Below, in pieces: positions 24,578 through 33,456 of a stretch of DNA of 64,000 nucleotides (position 1 is the first letter of the stretch; every line of letters starts with the position of its first letter). The DNA is from Gemmatimonas sp. (GTDB taxonomy: Bacteria > Gemmatimonadota > Gemmatimonadetes > Gemmatimonadales > Gemmatimonadaceae). The notes under the pieces are model-generated. The model was not told where the DNA came from. It worked only from the letters and a program-made list of their open reading frames with translations, and searched no databases. The stretch covers positions 56,941-120,940 of the forward strand of contig NZ_JANPLK010000083.1 of assembly GCF_031426495.1 (NCBI RefSeq), written 5' to 3'. The translations under genes were made by a program, and so were the position numbers.

Positions 24578-26332
24578 ATGACGCCTACGGCTGTGCAACA
24601 GCCCGCGCCGGCGCCGGCCATGCTGTTCCTGTATCAGCGCACCGTCCGGAATCGCCTACGCCAACAGCTGGCGCGCGCGAAGAGTCCGCGCTATCTCGCG
24701 GCCGTCGTGATGGGCATGCTCTACATCTGGTGGGCGCTGTTCCGCAATTCACGGTTGGGCGGCGGACCGCTCGCGAAGATCGTCGAAACCGATGTGGCCG
24801 TGCCGATCGCCAGCGCCCTCATGTTGTTGTCGGCCGCGCGCTGGTGGGTGTTCGGTGGTGAGCGCAGCGCCCTCGCCTTCACGCCGGCCGAAGTGCAGTT
24901 CCTGTTTCCCGCGCCGGTGAGCCGACGACAGCTCGTGCATGCGAAGCTCGTGCGCATGCAGCTCGCGATTCTGCTCAACACGTTCATCTTCAGCGTCCTG
25001 CTCCGCGGCAGCGGCGGTACGGTGGAAGGATGGCAACGCGGTCTGTCGCTGTGGATGCTGTTCTCCTCACTCGCTCTCCATCGTCTGGGCGCCTCCATCG
25101 TGCACGCCAACGCGATGGAGCACGTCGGCAAAGCACGTCGTCGGCTCATTCTGCCGCTCATCGTGTTCGGTGCGGTCTTGGTGGCCGTGATCTACGGCGT
25201 CGTGACGGCGTGGCCGCTGCTGAAGGTGGCCAGTCTGTCGGGCACCAAGGCCGTGCTGCTCGCCGTCACCGATGCGCTTCGCACGCCCGTTCCCGCCGCC
25301 GCGCTGTGGCCGGTGCGCGCCGTGCTCGAACCCGTCTTTCTTGGGAGTGGGGCGAAATGGCTCGCGGCCATGCCGTGGGCCGTCGCGATGCTGCTGCTGC
25401 ACTACTTCTGGGTGGTTCGGCTCGACAAGGCGTTCGAAGAAGCGGCGCTTGAAGCCACGCAGCATCGCGCCGAGCGACTGCATCGCTTCCGCACATCGCA
25501 GATGGGTAACTCGCGCTCGCGGAAGGGCAAGCTGGCCAAGGTGCCGTCGCTCGCGCTGACCGGTCGTCCGGAAATGGCCATCGCCTGGAAGAACGTGGTG
25601 GCCGCACTGCGCGGTGGAGCATGGCGTACACAGCTGCTCACGTTCACCGTCGGTCTGGCCGTGCTCGCCGCCGTCACGCGCTCGGCCTCCGACCGCGCCG
25701 GCGATGTGTTCATGGGCGTCACCTTCGGGTGGGGCGCGATGCTGCTCTTCATCGGCCCGTTGTGGATGCGCTTCGACCTGCGGCTCGATTTGCCGCGTTT
25801 GGCGATGCTGAAGACGATGCCCCTGCCCGGTTGGCGCATCGTGGCAGCAGAGATCGCAGCCGTGACCACGTTGCATTCGATCACGGTGTGGTCACTCATG
25901 GTCGTGCCGCTCGTGATGTTTCTGCAGGAGCCGGCGATGCTGGCGGAAAGTGGCGCCACGATCCCCATTATCGTGTCGGTGATCGTGGGCGTGCCGATCT
26001 TCAACGCGCTCATGTTCACGATTCAGAACGGCACGGCGCTGCTCTTTCCGGCGTGGGTGCGACTGGGCACCGAGGCGCGCGGGTTCGAAACGATGGGGCA
26101 GAACCTGCTCACCACCGGCGCCACCACGCTGGTGGCCGCGATCGCCCTGGTGTTCCCGGTCGGCTTGGGCGGACTGGTCCTCTGGTTCACCAACGACTGG
26201 GGTGGCTGGTCGGTGCTCGTCGCCACGGTGCTGGCCTGCGCCGTGGTCGTGGCCGAGCTCTGGCCGATCTTGTTCTGGCTGGGTGGCGTATTCGAGAAGA
26301 TCGATGTGAGTGAAGTCGCGGCCTCCACCTGA
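24578..26332 (+). CDS. ABC-2 type exporter permease
   Basis: The 584-residue membrane protein has about 12 hydrophobic segments, cytoplasmic basic loops (RTSQMGNSRSRKGK near the middle) and no soluble catalytic domain. It follows the ATPase gene at once and is its partner. The family resembles putative ABC exporters with a PAPVSRRQLVHAKL-like segment after helix 2. The substrate cannot be inferred. The start is ATG 24578, as upstream frame sequence overlaps the ATPase gene. Confidence 0.8.
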   Translation: MTPTAVQQPAPAPAMLFLYQRTVRNRLRQQLARAKSPRYLAAVVMGMLYIWWALFRNSRLGGGPLAKIVETDVAVPIASALMLLSAARWWVFGGERSALAFTPAEVQFLFPAPVSRRQLVHAKLVRMQLAILLNTFIFSVLLRGSGGTVEGWQRGLSLWMLFSSLALHRLGASIVHANAMEHVGKARRRLILPLIVFGAVLVAVIYGVVTAWPLLKVASLSGTKAVLLAVTDALRTPVPAAALWPVRAVLEPVFLGSGAKWLAAMPWAVAMLLLHYFWVVRLDKAFEEAALEATQHRAERLHRFRTSQMGNSRSRKGKLAKVPSLALTGRPEMAIAWKNVVAALRGGAWRTQLLTFTVGLAVLAAVTRSASDRAGDVFMGVTFGWGAMLLFIGPLWMRFDLRLDLPRLAMLKTMPLPGWRIVAAEIAAVTTLHSITVWSLMVVPLVMFLQEPAMLAESGATIPIIVSVIVGVPIFNALMFTIQNGTALLFPAWVRLGTEARGFETMGQNLLTTGATTLVAAIALVFPVGLGGLVLWFTNDWGGWSVLVATVLACAVVVAELWPILFWLGGVFEKIDVSEVAAST

Positions 26333-26422
26333 CGTCGCCCTTCCCGTGCGATGCTTTGGTGCCTAACCTGCCATGCCGGGGTATATCCCCGATGCAGGAT
26401 TCACGAACCGTGTAGATGAGCC

Positions 26423-27160
26423 ATGCCGGCTGACGAATTCAAAGCGCCCGACGACGAAACACCCGACGAGACGCCGGACGACGACGACACGCCCGAGTCC
26501 CCCGACGACGACGAAGGGGCTGAGGACGAAGACGACGACGACAGCGACTACGGCGTCACCGACAGCATCGGCACCGGTGATGTCGATGGTGAGGCGAAGC
26601 CTGCCGTTTTCGTGACCACGCGCGAGCCGATCGCGCTGGTCGTGTCGCGCCTGGACGACCCGCGCGCGCCGGAGTCGTCGGCACTGGCCGCCTACATTGA
26701 CGGCCGCATGGTGGCCCGCAGCGCCATGCCGCCGGAAGCCATCGAGCGGCTCGTCGATCTCAAGCTGTTCGAAGAGCCGGTCGCCCTTGGCCTGTTCGCC
26801 TACGAAGAGGCCCCGGGGCTGCAGTGCCGCCTGTTCGCGCTGGTCCCGCGCGCCTCGCTCGATTCCGACGCGCACTCGTCGGAACCGTGGAAGGCAAGCG
26901 TGCCGAGCTACGAAGCGATGCGCGACGCCGAAGACCAGATGGATGACGACATGGACGACGATGACGACGAGGATGGCGACGACGAGTCACCGTTCGAGAC
27001 GATCCTCCTCGGCCACATCGTGCGCTTCGCCAAGGACCGCAAGTATCCGGACAACCTGGCCGAAGAAGCGGTCGATATTCTGACGCGAATCATTCACGGG
27101 GCCGAGCCGTTGGAAGACGCGGACCGGAAGGCGATCGACGACTTGCTGGGATCGCTTTAG
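26423..27160 (+). CDS. Highly acidic hypothetical protein
   Basis: The 245-residue protein has two Asp/Glu-rich tracts (about residues 6-60 and 170-195) around a globular middle with EPIALVVSRLDDPRAPESSALAAYIDGRMVARS. The helical C-terminus ends AIDDLLGSL. No family is recognised. The acidic tracts suggest a flexible linker, a DNA mimic or binding to a basic partner, without proof. A clear terminator follows. Confidence 0.7.
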   Translation: MPADEFKAPDDETPDETPDDDDTPESPDDDEGAEDEDDDDSDYGVTDSIGTGDVDGEAKPAVFVTTREPIALVVSRLDDPRAPESSALAAYIDGRMVARSAMPPEAIERLVDLKLFEEPVALGLFAYEEAPGLQCRLFALVPRASLDSDAHSSEPWKASVPSYEAMRDAEDQMDDDMDDDDDEDGDDESPFETILLGHIVRFAKDRKYPDNLAEEAVDILTRIIHGAEPLEDADRKAIDDLLGSL

Positions 27161-27190
27161 GAGTGCTGGCGGATAGACCGTAAACTGCTG

Positions 27191-27365
27191 GTTCACGCGA
27201 AGCGCGCAAAGGGCCGCGAAGGCACGCGAAGAACTGCAGAAAGTCACACGAATGACCCGCCGTCGGATCGCCTCGACGGTGGGTCATTTTCTTTTTCGAC
27301 AACAGACAACGCGCTGTTTGCTTTCCTTCGCGTCCCTTCGCGGACTTCGCGCCCTTCGCGTGAAC
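27191..27365. repeat. CTTCGCG-type inverted repeat enclosing a terminator
   Basis: Left arm 27191-27231 and right arm 27326-27365 are imperfect reverse complements built of CTTCGCG-like units spaced 9-10 bases apart, ending in GTTCACGCGAAG and its complement. Similarity continues outward into AACTGCTG/CAGCTCGTT. The standard terminator at 27252-27299 lies inside the loop. Confidence 0.75.
27252..27299 (+). terminator. Intrinsic terminator of the acidic-protein gene
   Basis: A 15-base stem (AATGACCCGCCGTCG paired with CGACGGTGGGTCATT, one G-T pair) with an 8-base loop, followed by TTCTTTTTC. This is a textbook terminator, 92 bases after the stop of the acidic-protein gene. Confidence 0.9.
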
Positions 27366-27474
27366 GAGCTGTTACCGAACCCAGCCGATCAGTCAAAAGC
27401 TGGCGTAACACCAAGAATCCAGCTAACTGTTGCCTCGCGTCTGACCTCAACCTCACTCCAGCCCTCCACCAAGC

Positions 27475-27960
27475 ATGCGCCTCACTCGCCTGCTCTCCGC
27501 CGCCGCCGTTGTCGCCCTCGCGGTCACCACGCCCCGAGTCTCGGCGGCCCAGCTCGCCGACACCAAGATGCTTACTGCCGATGCGGTCAAGAGCCTGCTC
27601 TCGAGCGCCGAGGCCACCGCGAAGCAGAACAAGTGGAACGTGTCCATCGCCATCACCGATGCCGCCGGTGACCTGCTGGGCTTCCTCAAGCTCGACAATG
27701 CCAGCACCGGCTCCGTCCAGATCGCGCAGGGAAAAGCCCGTACCGCCGCCCGCTTCGGCCGGCCCACGAAAGTGTATGCCGACCGGATTCTGAGCGATAC
27801 GCTTACGTTCCTTTCGGTCGACGGACTCGTCGCTCTTCAGGGCGGCTTGCCCATTCTGGTCGGCGGCAAGGTGATCGGCGCCGTCGGGGTGAGCGGAGCC
27901 ACCAGCGCGCAGGACGAACAAGTCGCCGCGACCGCAATTGCGGCTGTCATCAAATTGTGA
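27475..27960 (+). CDS. Secreted GlcG/HbpS-family protein
   Basis: The 161-residue protein has a signal peptide (end VSAAQ at about residue 26) and one GlcG/HbpS domain: AEATAKQNKWNVSIAITDAAGDLLGFLKLDNAS, then KARTAARFGRPTK and GGLPILVGGKVIGAVGVSGATSAQDEQVA. Members bind haem or small ligands and act as extracytoplasmic sensors or scavengers. The true ligand is unknown. A PAS histidine kinase follows on the same strand, an arrangement that could form a sensing pair as HbpS does with SenS in Streptomyces, but this is speculative. Confidence 0.9.
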   Translation: MRLTRLLSAAAVVALAVTTPRVSAAQLADTKMLTADAVKSLLSSAEATAKQNKWNVSIAITDAAGDLLGFLKLDNASTGSVQIAQGKARTAARFGRPTKVYADRILSDTLTFLSVDGLVALQGGLPILVGGKVIGAVGVSGATSAQDEQVAATAIAAVIKL

Positions 27961-28090
27961 GCACGTCGTGAACTCCCGTGGGCCCTCATTGCGCGGCTAG
28001 ATTCTGAACACTCTGACTTCCGACGGTATCGACACCCCCGACCTGCCGCATGCACTCGCGGCACTTCGCGACAGCAACGCACGGTATCGC

Positions 28091-29551
28091 GTGCTGGCCG
28101 ACACCATGTTGCATGGTGTCGTCCATCAGGCCGCGGACGGTCGGATCATCGCCATGAATCCGGCCGCCGAGCGCATCCTCGGACAGTCACGGGCCGAGAT
28201 GCTCGGCAGCACCTCGGAGCATGCCGAACAGCACACCGTGCGGGAAGACGGCTCCGTTTTTCCTGCGGCGGAGCATCCCTCGATGCGCGCGCTGGCCACT
28301 GGCGTCGCGGTCCGCGGCGTGATCATGGGGGTCTACAATCCGCGCGAGCGACAGCGCCGGTGGATCTGCATCGACGCCGTTCCCATCATGCATGCGGATG
28401 CGCCAAAGCCGGTGGAGGTGTACACCGTCTTCGAAGACATCACGGAGCGACGCGCCACCGAACTCGCACTAAAAGCCCGCGACGCACACTTCCGCCTGCT
28501 CGTCGAGCACATGCCCGACCTGTACCTGCGGACCAACCTGCACACCGGGCACTACGAGTACGTCAGTCCGGCCAGCATGAAGATGTTCGGCTTCTCCGCC
28601 GAACAGATGATGCAGAAGGACTTCGTGCATTTGCTCGATATGGTCTACGAAGACGACGGGCCCGCGGTCATCGCCGCCATCGAGCGGCTCACGCGCGATG
28701 GTCGCGCCGAGTCGGAGTTTCGCAGCCTCTCGAGTTCGGGCGACTTGCGCTGGTTCTGGTCGATCATGACCCTCGTGCCAGACGAGCAGGGCGCGCCGAT
28801 GTATCGGGACACCTTCGTCCGCGAGATTACCGATCGGAAGCGCATCGAATTGGAGCTCAGCGACGCGGTGGATCAGAAGAACCGCTTCATCGCCACCCTG
28901 GCCCACGAGCTGCGCAATCCACTCGCGCCACTCGGCAACGTGGTCGCGCTGTTGCAGGATCCCATCTCGCCCGCTCGACTGCTCTGGTGTCGCGACATCA
29001 TCGAGCGTCAGGTCACGCAGATGGGGCGCCTGCTGGATGACCTGCTCGATTTGTCACGCATCACGCACGGCAAGATCACGCTGCAGCGCGAACAAGTCAC
29101 GCTCACCGCCATGCTCGAGCGCGGCATTGAAATGGCGCGCCCTGCCATCGAGGCTTGCCGCCACGATCTCGTGGTCGATGTGTCGAGTGAACGCTTGCAT
29201 GTATACGGCGACATCGTGCGGCTGGCGCAGGTATGCTGTAACCTGCTCACGAACGCCGCCAAGTACACCGACGCCGGCGGAATCATCACGCTGCGCATTC
29301 TGCGCGACGGACTGCACGCCGTGATCGAAATCGAAGATACCGGCATCGGCATCGCCGAAGCGGATCTCGAACGCGTGTTCGGCATGTTCAGTCAGGTCGA
29401 CACCACCCGTACGCGCTCCGGCGACGGCCTCGGCATCGGCCTCTCGCTGGCGAAAGGCATCGTGGAACTGCATGGCGGAGAGGTCGAGGCGCGCAGCGCC
29501 GGACTCGGGCACGGCAGCACGTTCAGCGTTCGGCTGCCGCTGGCGATGTAA
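28091..29551 (+). CDS. PAS histidine kinase, no receiver domain
   Basis: The 486-residue cytoplasmic kinase has two PAS domains (about residues 1-125 and 135-250), a HisKA helix pair with H-box TLAHELRNPLAPL near residue 270, and an ATPase domain with N-box NLLTNAAKYTD, DTGIGI and GDGLGIGLSLAKGIVELHGG. GTG 28091 is the first good start, yet the frame stays open to 28001 and the upstream residues (ALAALRDSNARYR) look like the usual lead-in to PAS. The real start may therefore be a rare CTG or ATT upstream. The cognate regulator is not in the window. Confidence 0.88.
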   Translation: MLADTMLHGVVHQAADGRIIAMNPAAERILGQSRAEMLGSTSEHAEQHTVREDGSVFPAAEHPSMRALATGVAVRGVIMGVYNPRERQRRWICIDAVPIMHADAPKPVEVYTVFEDITERRATELALKARDAHFRLLVEHMPDLYLRTNLHTGHYEYVSPASMKMFGFSAEQMMQKDFVHLLDMVYEDDGPAVIAAIERLTRDGRAESEFRSLSSSGDLRWFWSIMTLVPDEQGAPMYRDTFVREITDRKRIELELSDAVDQKNRFIATLAHELRNPLAPLGNVVALLQDPISPARLLWCRDIIERQVTQMGRLLDDLLDLSRITHGKITLQREQVTLTAMLERGIEMARPAIEACRHDLVVDVSSERLHVYGDIVRLAQVCCNLLTNAAKYTDAGGIITLRILRDGLHAVIEIEDTGIGIAEADLERVFGMFSQVDTTRTRSGDGLGIGLSLAKGIVELHGGEVEARSAGLGHGSTFSVRLPLAM

Positions 29552-29563
29552 CAGCGCGCGCGA

Positions 29564-29758
29564 CTATCGCTGCTCGTCGTGTCCGCGAAAACCGATGCGT
29601 TGATTCACCGCGCGTCGTGCGTCGAGCGACATGTACGACCAGCCTCCAATCTCCGCGAGGGTACGGCGGCAACCACGGCACTCACCGTTGAGGTCGATGA
29701 CGCAGACCTTGATGCACGGGGAGGTCGCCGGAACAATCGAAAGGGACGAGTCGCTCAT
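29564..29758 (-). CDS. DUF1289 small cysteine protein
   Basis: A 64-residue protein with the DUF1289 pattern: SPCIKVCVIDLNGECRGCRRT followed by LAEIGGWSYMSLDARRAV. Four conserved cysteines suggest metal or Fe-S binding; the function of the family is unknown. It lies on the opposite strand between two PAS kinases and diverges from the second one with about 60 bases between starts. It is probably a real gene despite its size. Confidence 0.85.
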   Translation of the reverse strand: MSDSSLSIVPATSPCIKVCVIDLNGECRGCRRTLAEIGGWSYMSLDARRAVNQRIGFRGHDEQR

Positions 29759-29818
29759 CCGAGAAATTTAGTCAACTGCGCCTCCACTTTCTTCGCGGTT
29801 CGCTGGCTAGTATACCCC

Positions 29819-32176
29819 ATGAGTCATGCCTCCGGCGCCACCGTACTCGGGGCTGCTTCGTTTCTCGCCGACGGTGGCGAAATGGGACGGCGCATCCGGG
29901 ATTTCGATTGGGCCGCGACGTCGCTGGGCGAGGCCGAGCGCTGGCCGGCACCGCTCAAGACCATCGTGCGGATGATGCTGACCACGAATCACGCGGTGTT
30001 CGTGTTCTGGGGGCCCGATCTCATCTGCCTCTACAACGACGCCTACAGTCGCTCGCTTGGCAGCGAACAGCACCCGTCCATCCTCGGTATGAAAGGCCCG
30101 GACGCGTGGGCCATTGCCTGGGATGTGATTGCGCCGCAGATCGCGCTGGTCACATCCGGACAAGGCGCCACGTGGCACGAGAACCAGCGCATTCCGATCC
30201 AGCGCCACGGTCGGCTCGAGGAAACGTATTGGACCTACAGCTACGGTCCCATTCACGACGACGGGGCGCCCAATGGCGTAGGCGGTACGCTTGTCCTCAC
30301 CACCGAGACCACCGAGCATGTCTTCGCGCAGCGACGGCTGCAGTCGGGCGAGGCACGGTGGCGATCGCGCTTCGAACAGGCGCCGGGCTTTGTGGCGATT
30401 CTTGAAGGCCCGACGCATTGTTTCGAGTTTGCCAATCCGCCGTACCGTGAATTGATCGGTGGACGCGATTGCATCGGGCGCAACGTGATCGACGTGCTGC
30501 CCGAAGCTGAATCGCATGGCTTCCTTGCGCTACTCGACCGCGTGTATCACGACGGCGTGCCGTTTCTCGGCACAGCTGTTCCGCTCACGCTCACTGCACC
30601 GTCAGACGGCATCGCGCGAACACGCTATCTCGATTTCGTCTACCAGCCCATTCGCGACGACGGCGGACGCATCACCGGTGTCTTCGCGCATGGGTCCGAC
30701 GTGACCGATCGCGTGAACGCGAGCAGCGCACTGATCGACAGCGAAGCGCGCTATCGGGCCTTGGCCGAGCAGTTGCCAGGTGGTGCCGTATTCGTGATCG
30801 ACGAATCACTGCGCTTCGTCATGGCTGGTGGCGAGGCATTGCTCACGGCCGAACGGGTGCCGCAGGATTTCGTCGGTCGCACCATCGACGAAGTCTTCGA
30901 CGCCGGGACGGTGGCCGCGTACGCACCGCACCTTCGCGACGCGTTCAATGGCAACGCGTTCGAAGTCGAACACCGCACGTTCGGCCGCTACTTCCTCACG
31001 CGAGGCACGCCACTGCGCACGGTGGGCGGCACAGTGTATGGCGTGTTGGCGGTCTCCAGCGATATCACCGACCGCAGACGCGTGGAGAATCAACTGCGCA
31101 CGGCCAACGGCCGGCTCGCCGGCGTGATGTCGGCGGCGGAGATCGGCGTCTGGTGGTGGGACATGGACACCACCGTCGTCGGACACGATCGCAATCTGGC
31201 GCGACTGTACAATCTTGGTGACGTGGTCACATCCACACTGGAGCAGCACACCGCGAACATCGCGGCCGAAGACTGGCACATCGTGGAAGCCGCCGTCGTC
31301 AACGCGAAAGCCACGGGAACGTTCTACATTCGCGAGTACCGCATCCGCGACGCCGACGGCCAGGTGCGATGGCTCGGCGCGAGAGGACGCGTGGAGCGTG
31401 ACCCCGTGAGCGGCCACGATGTGCTGACCGGACTCGTCATCGACATCACCGACCTCAAGGTGCTCGAGGAGTCACTCAGGGCGTCGGACCGGCAGAAAGA
31501 CCGTTTTCTCGCGATGCTCGCACATGAGTTGCGCAATCCGTTGGCGCCGCTGCTGAACGCCGTCACCATGCTCGAGGCTGATCCGATCTCGAGCCGCGAT
31601 CTCGCCTGGTGCCGCGATGTGATCGGCCGGCAAACGCGCCAGCTGGCGTTCTTGCTCGACGACCTGCTCGATATTTCACGCATTACGCATGGTCGCCTGT
31701 GGCTCGAGCGACGTGACGTGTCGCTCAGCAGCATCATCGAGGCCGCCATCGAGACCGTCACGCCGATCCTCAACGCGCGCGAACATCGTCTGCACATCGA
31801 TGTGCCGGACGAACCGCTGTCGCTGTACGTCGACCCCGATCGCATGGCCCAGGTCCTGGCCAATCTGCTCGGCAACGCCGCCAAGTTCACGGAGCCGGGT
31901 GGCGACATCGAGCTACAGGCCCGCGAGTGCAACGGCGTCGTGGAAATCGTCGTGCGCGACAGCGGCATCGGATTAGCCGCCGATGATCACGAGCACATCT
32001 TCAGCATGTTCTCACAAGTCGACCCAGCCGCCGGCCGCCCACGGAGCGGACTCGGCATCGGGCTCTCCCTCGTGCGCGGCCTCGTCGAACTGCACGACGG
32101 CGACATCAGCGTACACAGCGACGGACCCGGTCACGGCAGCGCCTTTACCATACGGCTCCCCGCGCTCGCGAGCTAA
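29819..32176 (+). CDS. Multi-PAS histidine kinase
   Basis: The 785-residue soluble kinase has an N-terminal PAS-like module typical of this group (IRDFDWAATSLGEAERWPAPLKTIV, then VFWGPDLICLYNDAY). Three further PAS domains fall at about 180-295, 305-420 and 430-555. HisKA with MLAHELRNPLAPLLN is near residue 565, and the ATPase domain has NLLGNAAKFTEPGG and GLGIGLSLVRGLVELHDG. Its catalytic half closely resembles that of the kinase 1.7 kb upstream, including the H-box and a shared DDLLDISRITHG segment, so the two probably arose from a common ancestor. No receiver domain or regulator is adjacent. Confidence 0.9.
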   Translation: MSHASGATVLGAASFLADGGEMGRRIRDFDWAATSLGEAERWPAPLKTIVRMMLTTNHAVFVFWGPDLICLYNDAYSRSLGSEQHPSILGMKGPDAWAIAWDVIAPQIALVTSGQGATWHENQRIPIQRHGRLEETYWTYSYGPIHDDGAPNGVGGTLVLTTETTEHVFAQRRLQSGEARWRSRFEQAPGFVAILEGPTHCFEFANPPYRELIGGRDCIGRNVIDVLPEAESHGFLALLDRVYHDGVPFLGTAVPLTLTAPSDGIARTRYLDFVYQPIRDDGGRITGVFAHGSDVTDRVNASSALIDSEARYRALAEQLPGGAVFVIDESLRFVMAGGEALLTAERVPQDFVGRTIDEVFDAGTVAAYAPHLRDAFNGNAFEVEHRTFGRYFLTRGTPLRTVGGTVYGVLAVSSDITDRRRVENQLRTANGRLAGVMSAAEIGVWWWDMDTTVVGHDRNLARLYNLGDVVTSTLEQHTANIAAEDWHIVEAAVVNAKATGTFYIREYRIRDADGQVRWLGARGRVERDPVSGHDVLTGLVIDITDLKVLEESLRASDRQKDRFLAMLAHELRNPLAPLLNAVTMLEADPISSRDLAWCRDVIGRQTRQLAFLLDDLLDISRITHGRLWLERRDVSLSSIIEAAIETVTPILNAREHRLHIDVPDEPLSLYVDPDRMAQVLANLLGNAAKFTEPGGDIELQARECNGVVEIVVRDSGIGLAADDHEHIFSMFSQVDPAAGRPRSGLGIGLSLVRGLVELHDGDISVHSDGPGHGSAFTIRLPALAS

Positions 32177-32184
32177 GCGATCGG

Positions 32185-32724
32185 TTACGACGCCGGCTTC
32201 ACCGCACTCCATGCCGGGCACGACGGCGCCTGTCCCGCCGGCCGCGGCGCCCCATCGGCACGCGGAATCGTATCCGCCACCTGCATCAGCTCCACGTCGA
32301 AAATCAGCGTCGCCCGCTCCGGAATCACCGGCGGCCGCCCCTTCTCGCCGTACGCTAACTGCCAGGGAATGATGAGCCGGCGCGACCCGCCCACGTGCAT
32401 GCCCTGAAAGCCCAGATCCCATCCCGCGATCACGCGACGGAATCCCTGCGGAAAGCTGATTGGGTCTTTTACGCGTCCGGCGTTAGTGGTATCACGCGAC
32501 GAATCGAACTTCTTGCCGTCGACAGTCCACCCCGTGTAGTGCGCATACACACACCGCCCCGCCGTGAGCGGCGTGCCAGCACCGACCACCAGGTCAATCC
32601 CATCGAGCGAGAAGAGCGACACCGCCTTCCCCTCCACCGCCGGAATCGGCGGCGCATACCGCGGCGCCCGAGCACACCCCGCGATCACCACCACCGTCAT
32701 CACAACAGCAAGCGTAAGTCTCAT
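32185..32724 (-). CDS. FKBP-type peptidyl-prolyl isomerase lipoprotein
   Basis: The 179-residue lipoprotein has signal peptide MRLTLAVVMTVVVIAGC (lipobox VIAGC). The FKBP domain has YAHYTGWTVDGKKFDSSRD, PISFPQGFRRVIAGWDLGFQGMHVGGSRRLIIPWQLAYGEKG and a closing ATLIFDVELMQV. It speeds proline isomerisation of exported proteins. The C-terminal tail is Pro/Ala-rich. It is divergent from the ECF sigma gene, separated by a heptamer repeat array. Confidence 0.93.
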   Translation of the reverse strand: MRLTLAVVMTVVVIAGCARAPRYAPPIPAVEGKAVSLFSLDGIDLVVGAGTPLTAGRCVYAHYTGWTVDGKKFDSSRDTTNAGRVKDPISFPQGFRRVIAGWDLGFQGMHVGGSRRLIIPWQLAYGEKGRPPVIPERATLIFDVELMQVADTIPRADGAPRPAGQAPSCPAWSAVKPAS

Positions 32725-32759
32725 ACCCTGAACACTACCCCCTCCCCCCAAGATTTTCA

Positions 32760-32863
32760 CCCAAAGCCCACAGCCCACAGCCCAAAGCCCCACAGCCCAC
32801 AGCCCACAGCCCAAAGCCCAAAGCCCACGGCCCAAAGCCCCACAGCCCAAAGCCCAAAGCCCT
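32760..32863. repeat. CCCAMAG heptamer array
   Basis: About 14 units of CCCACAG or CCCAAAG, a few lengthened by one C, in head-to-tail order over 104 bases. It lies between the divergent FKBP and ECF sigma genes, where their promoters should be. The heptamer period matches the TACTCCG arrays, but the sequence is unrelated. Confidence 0.85.
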
Positions 32864-32910
32864 GTAACATTCCCCCTCCCCACGGCATTCATGAGACAAT
32901 CCACCCCATC

Positions 32911-33456
32911 ATGACTGCTCCTGCCGCCTCCCGCCGAGTGACTGACCAACCGACGCACCTGATCGATCAGGTGCGAGCCGGTGATCCGCACGCACTCGGC
33001 CAACTCTACGACGAGTTCGCGCCGCGACTGCTGCGCGTGGCCCACCAACTGCTGGGCTCACGCGAAGACGCCGAAGACGCGGTGCACGACATGTTCCTCG
33101 GGCTGCCTGAGGCGCTGCGACGCTATGAAGAACGTGGCGCGCTGCGCGCGTGGCTCACCACCCGCACCGTGCGCGTGGCACTCATGCGACTGCGCCGCGT
33201 GAAGCGACGTCGCGAGGACACACTCACCGACATCGGGCACGCAGCGCCCAACACCGCCGGCGACCTCGGCGACGCGAGCGAACTCGAACGCGCCATCGCC
33301 ATGCTGCCCGACACGCTGCGAGCCGTATTCGTGCTGCGACAGATCGAAGGTTTTACCCATCCCGAGATCGCCACGATGCTCGGCATCTCCGAAGGCAACT
33401 CGCGTGTGCGCCACACCCGCGCCCTCGAACAGCTTCGCGCCAGGATCACCAGATGA
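32911..33456 (+). CDS. ECF-family RNA polymerase sigma factor
   Basis: The 181-residue protein has region 2 (GDPHALGQLYDEFAPRLLRVAHQLLGSREDAEDAVHDMFL) and region 4 (LPDTLRAVFVLRQIEGFTHPEIATMLGISEGNSRVRHTRALEQLR). ATG 32911 is chosen, since the longer frame upstream runs through the repeat array and the FKBP gene. The next gene overlaps by four bases and encodes its likely anti-sigma factor, so it probably responds to an envelope or redox cue. Confidence 0.93.
   Translation: MTAPAASRRVTDQPTHLIDQVRAGDPHALGQLYDEFAPRLLRVAHQLLGSREDAEDAVHDMFLGLPEALRRYEERGALRAWLTTRTVRVALMRLRRVKRRREDTLTDIGHAAPNTAGDLGDASELERAIAMLPDTLRAVFVLRQIEGFTHPEIATMLGISEGNSRVRHTRALEQLRARITR

Noticed and set aside
32753..32880. 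CCCAMAG array as a CRISPR-like array
   Set aside because: Units are 7 bases with no spacers; it is a simple tandem repeat.
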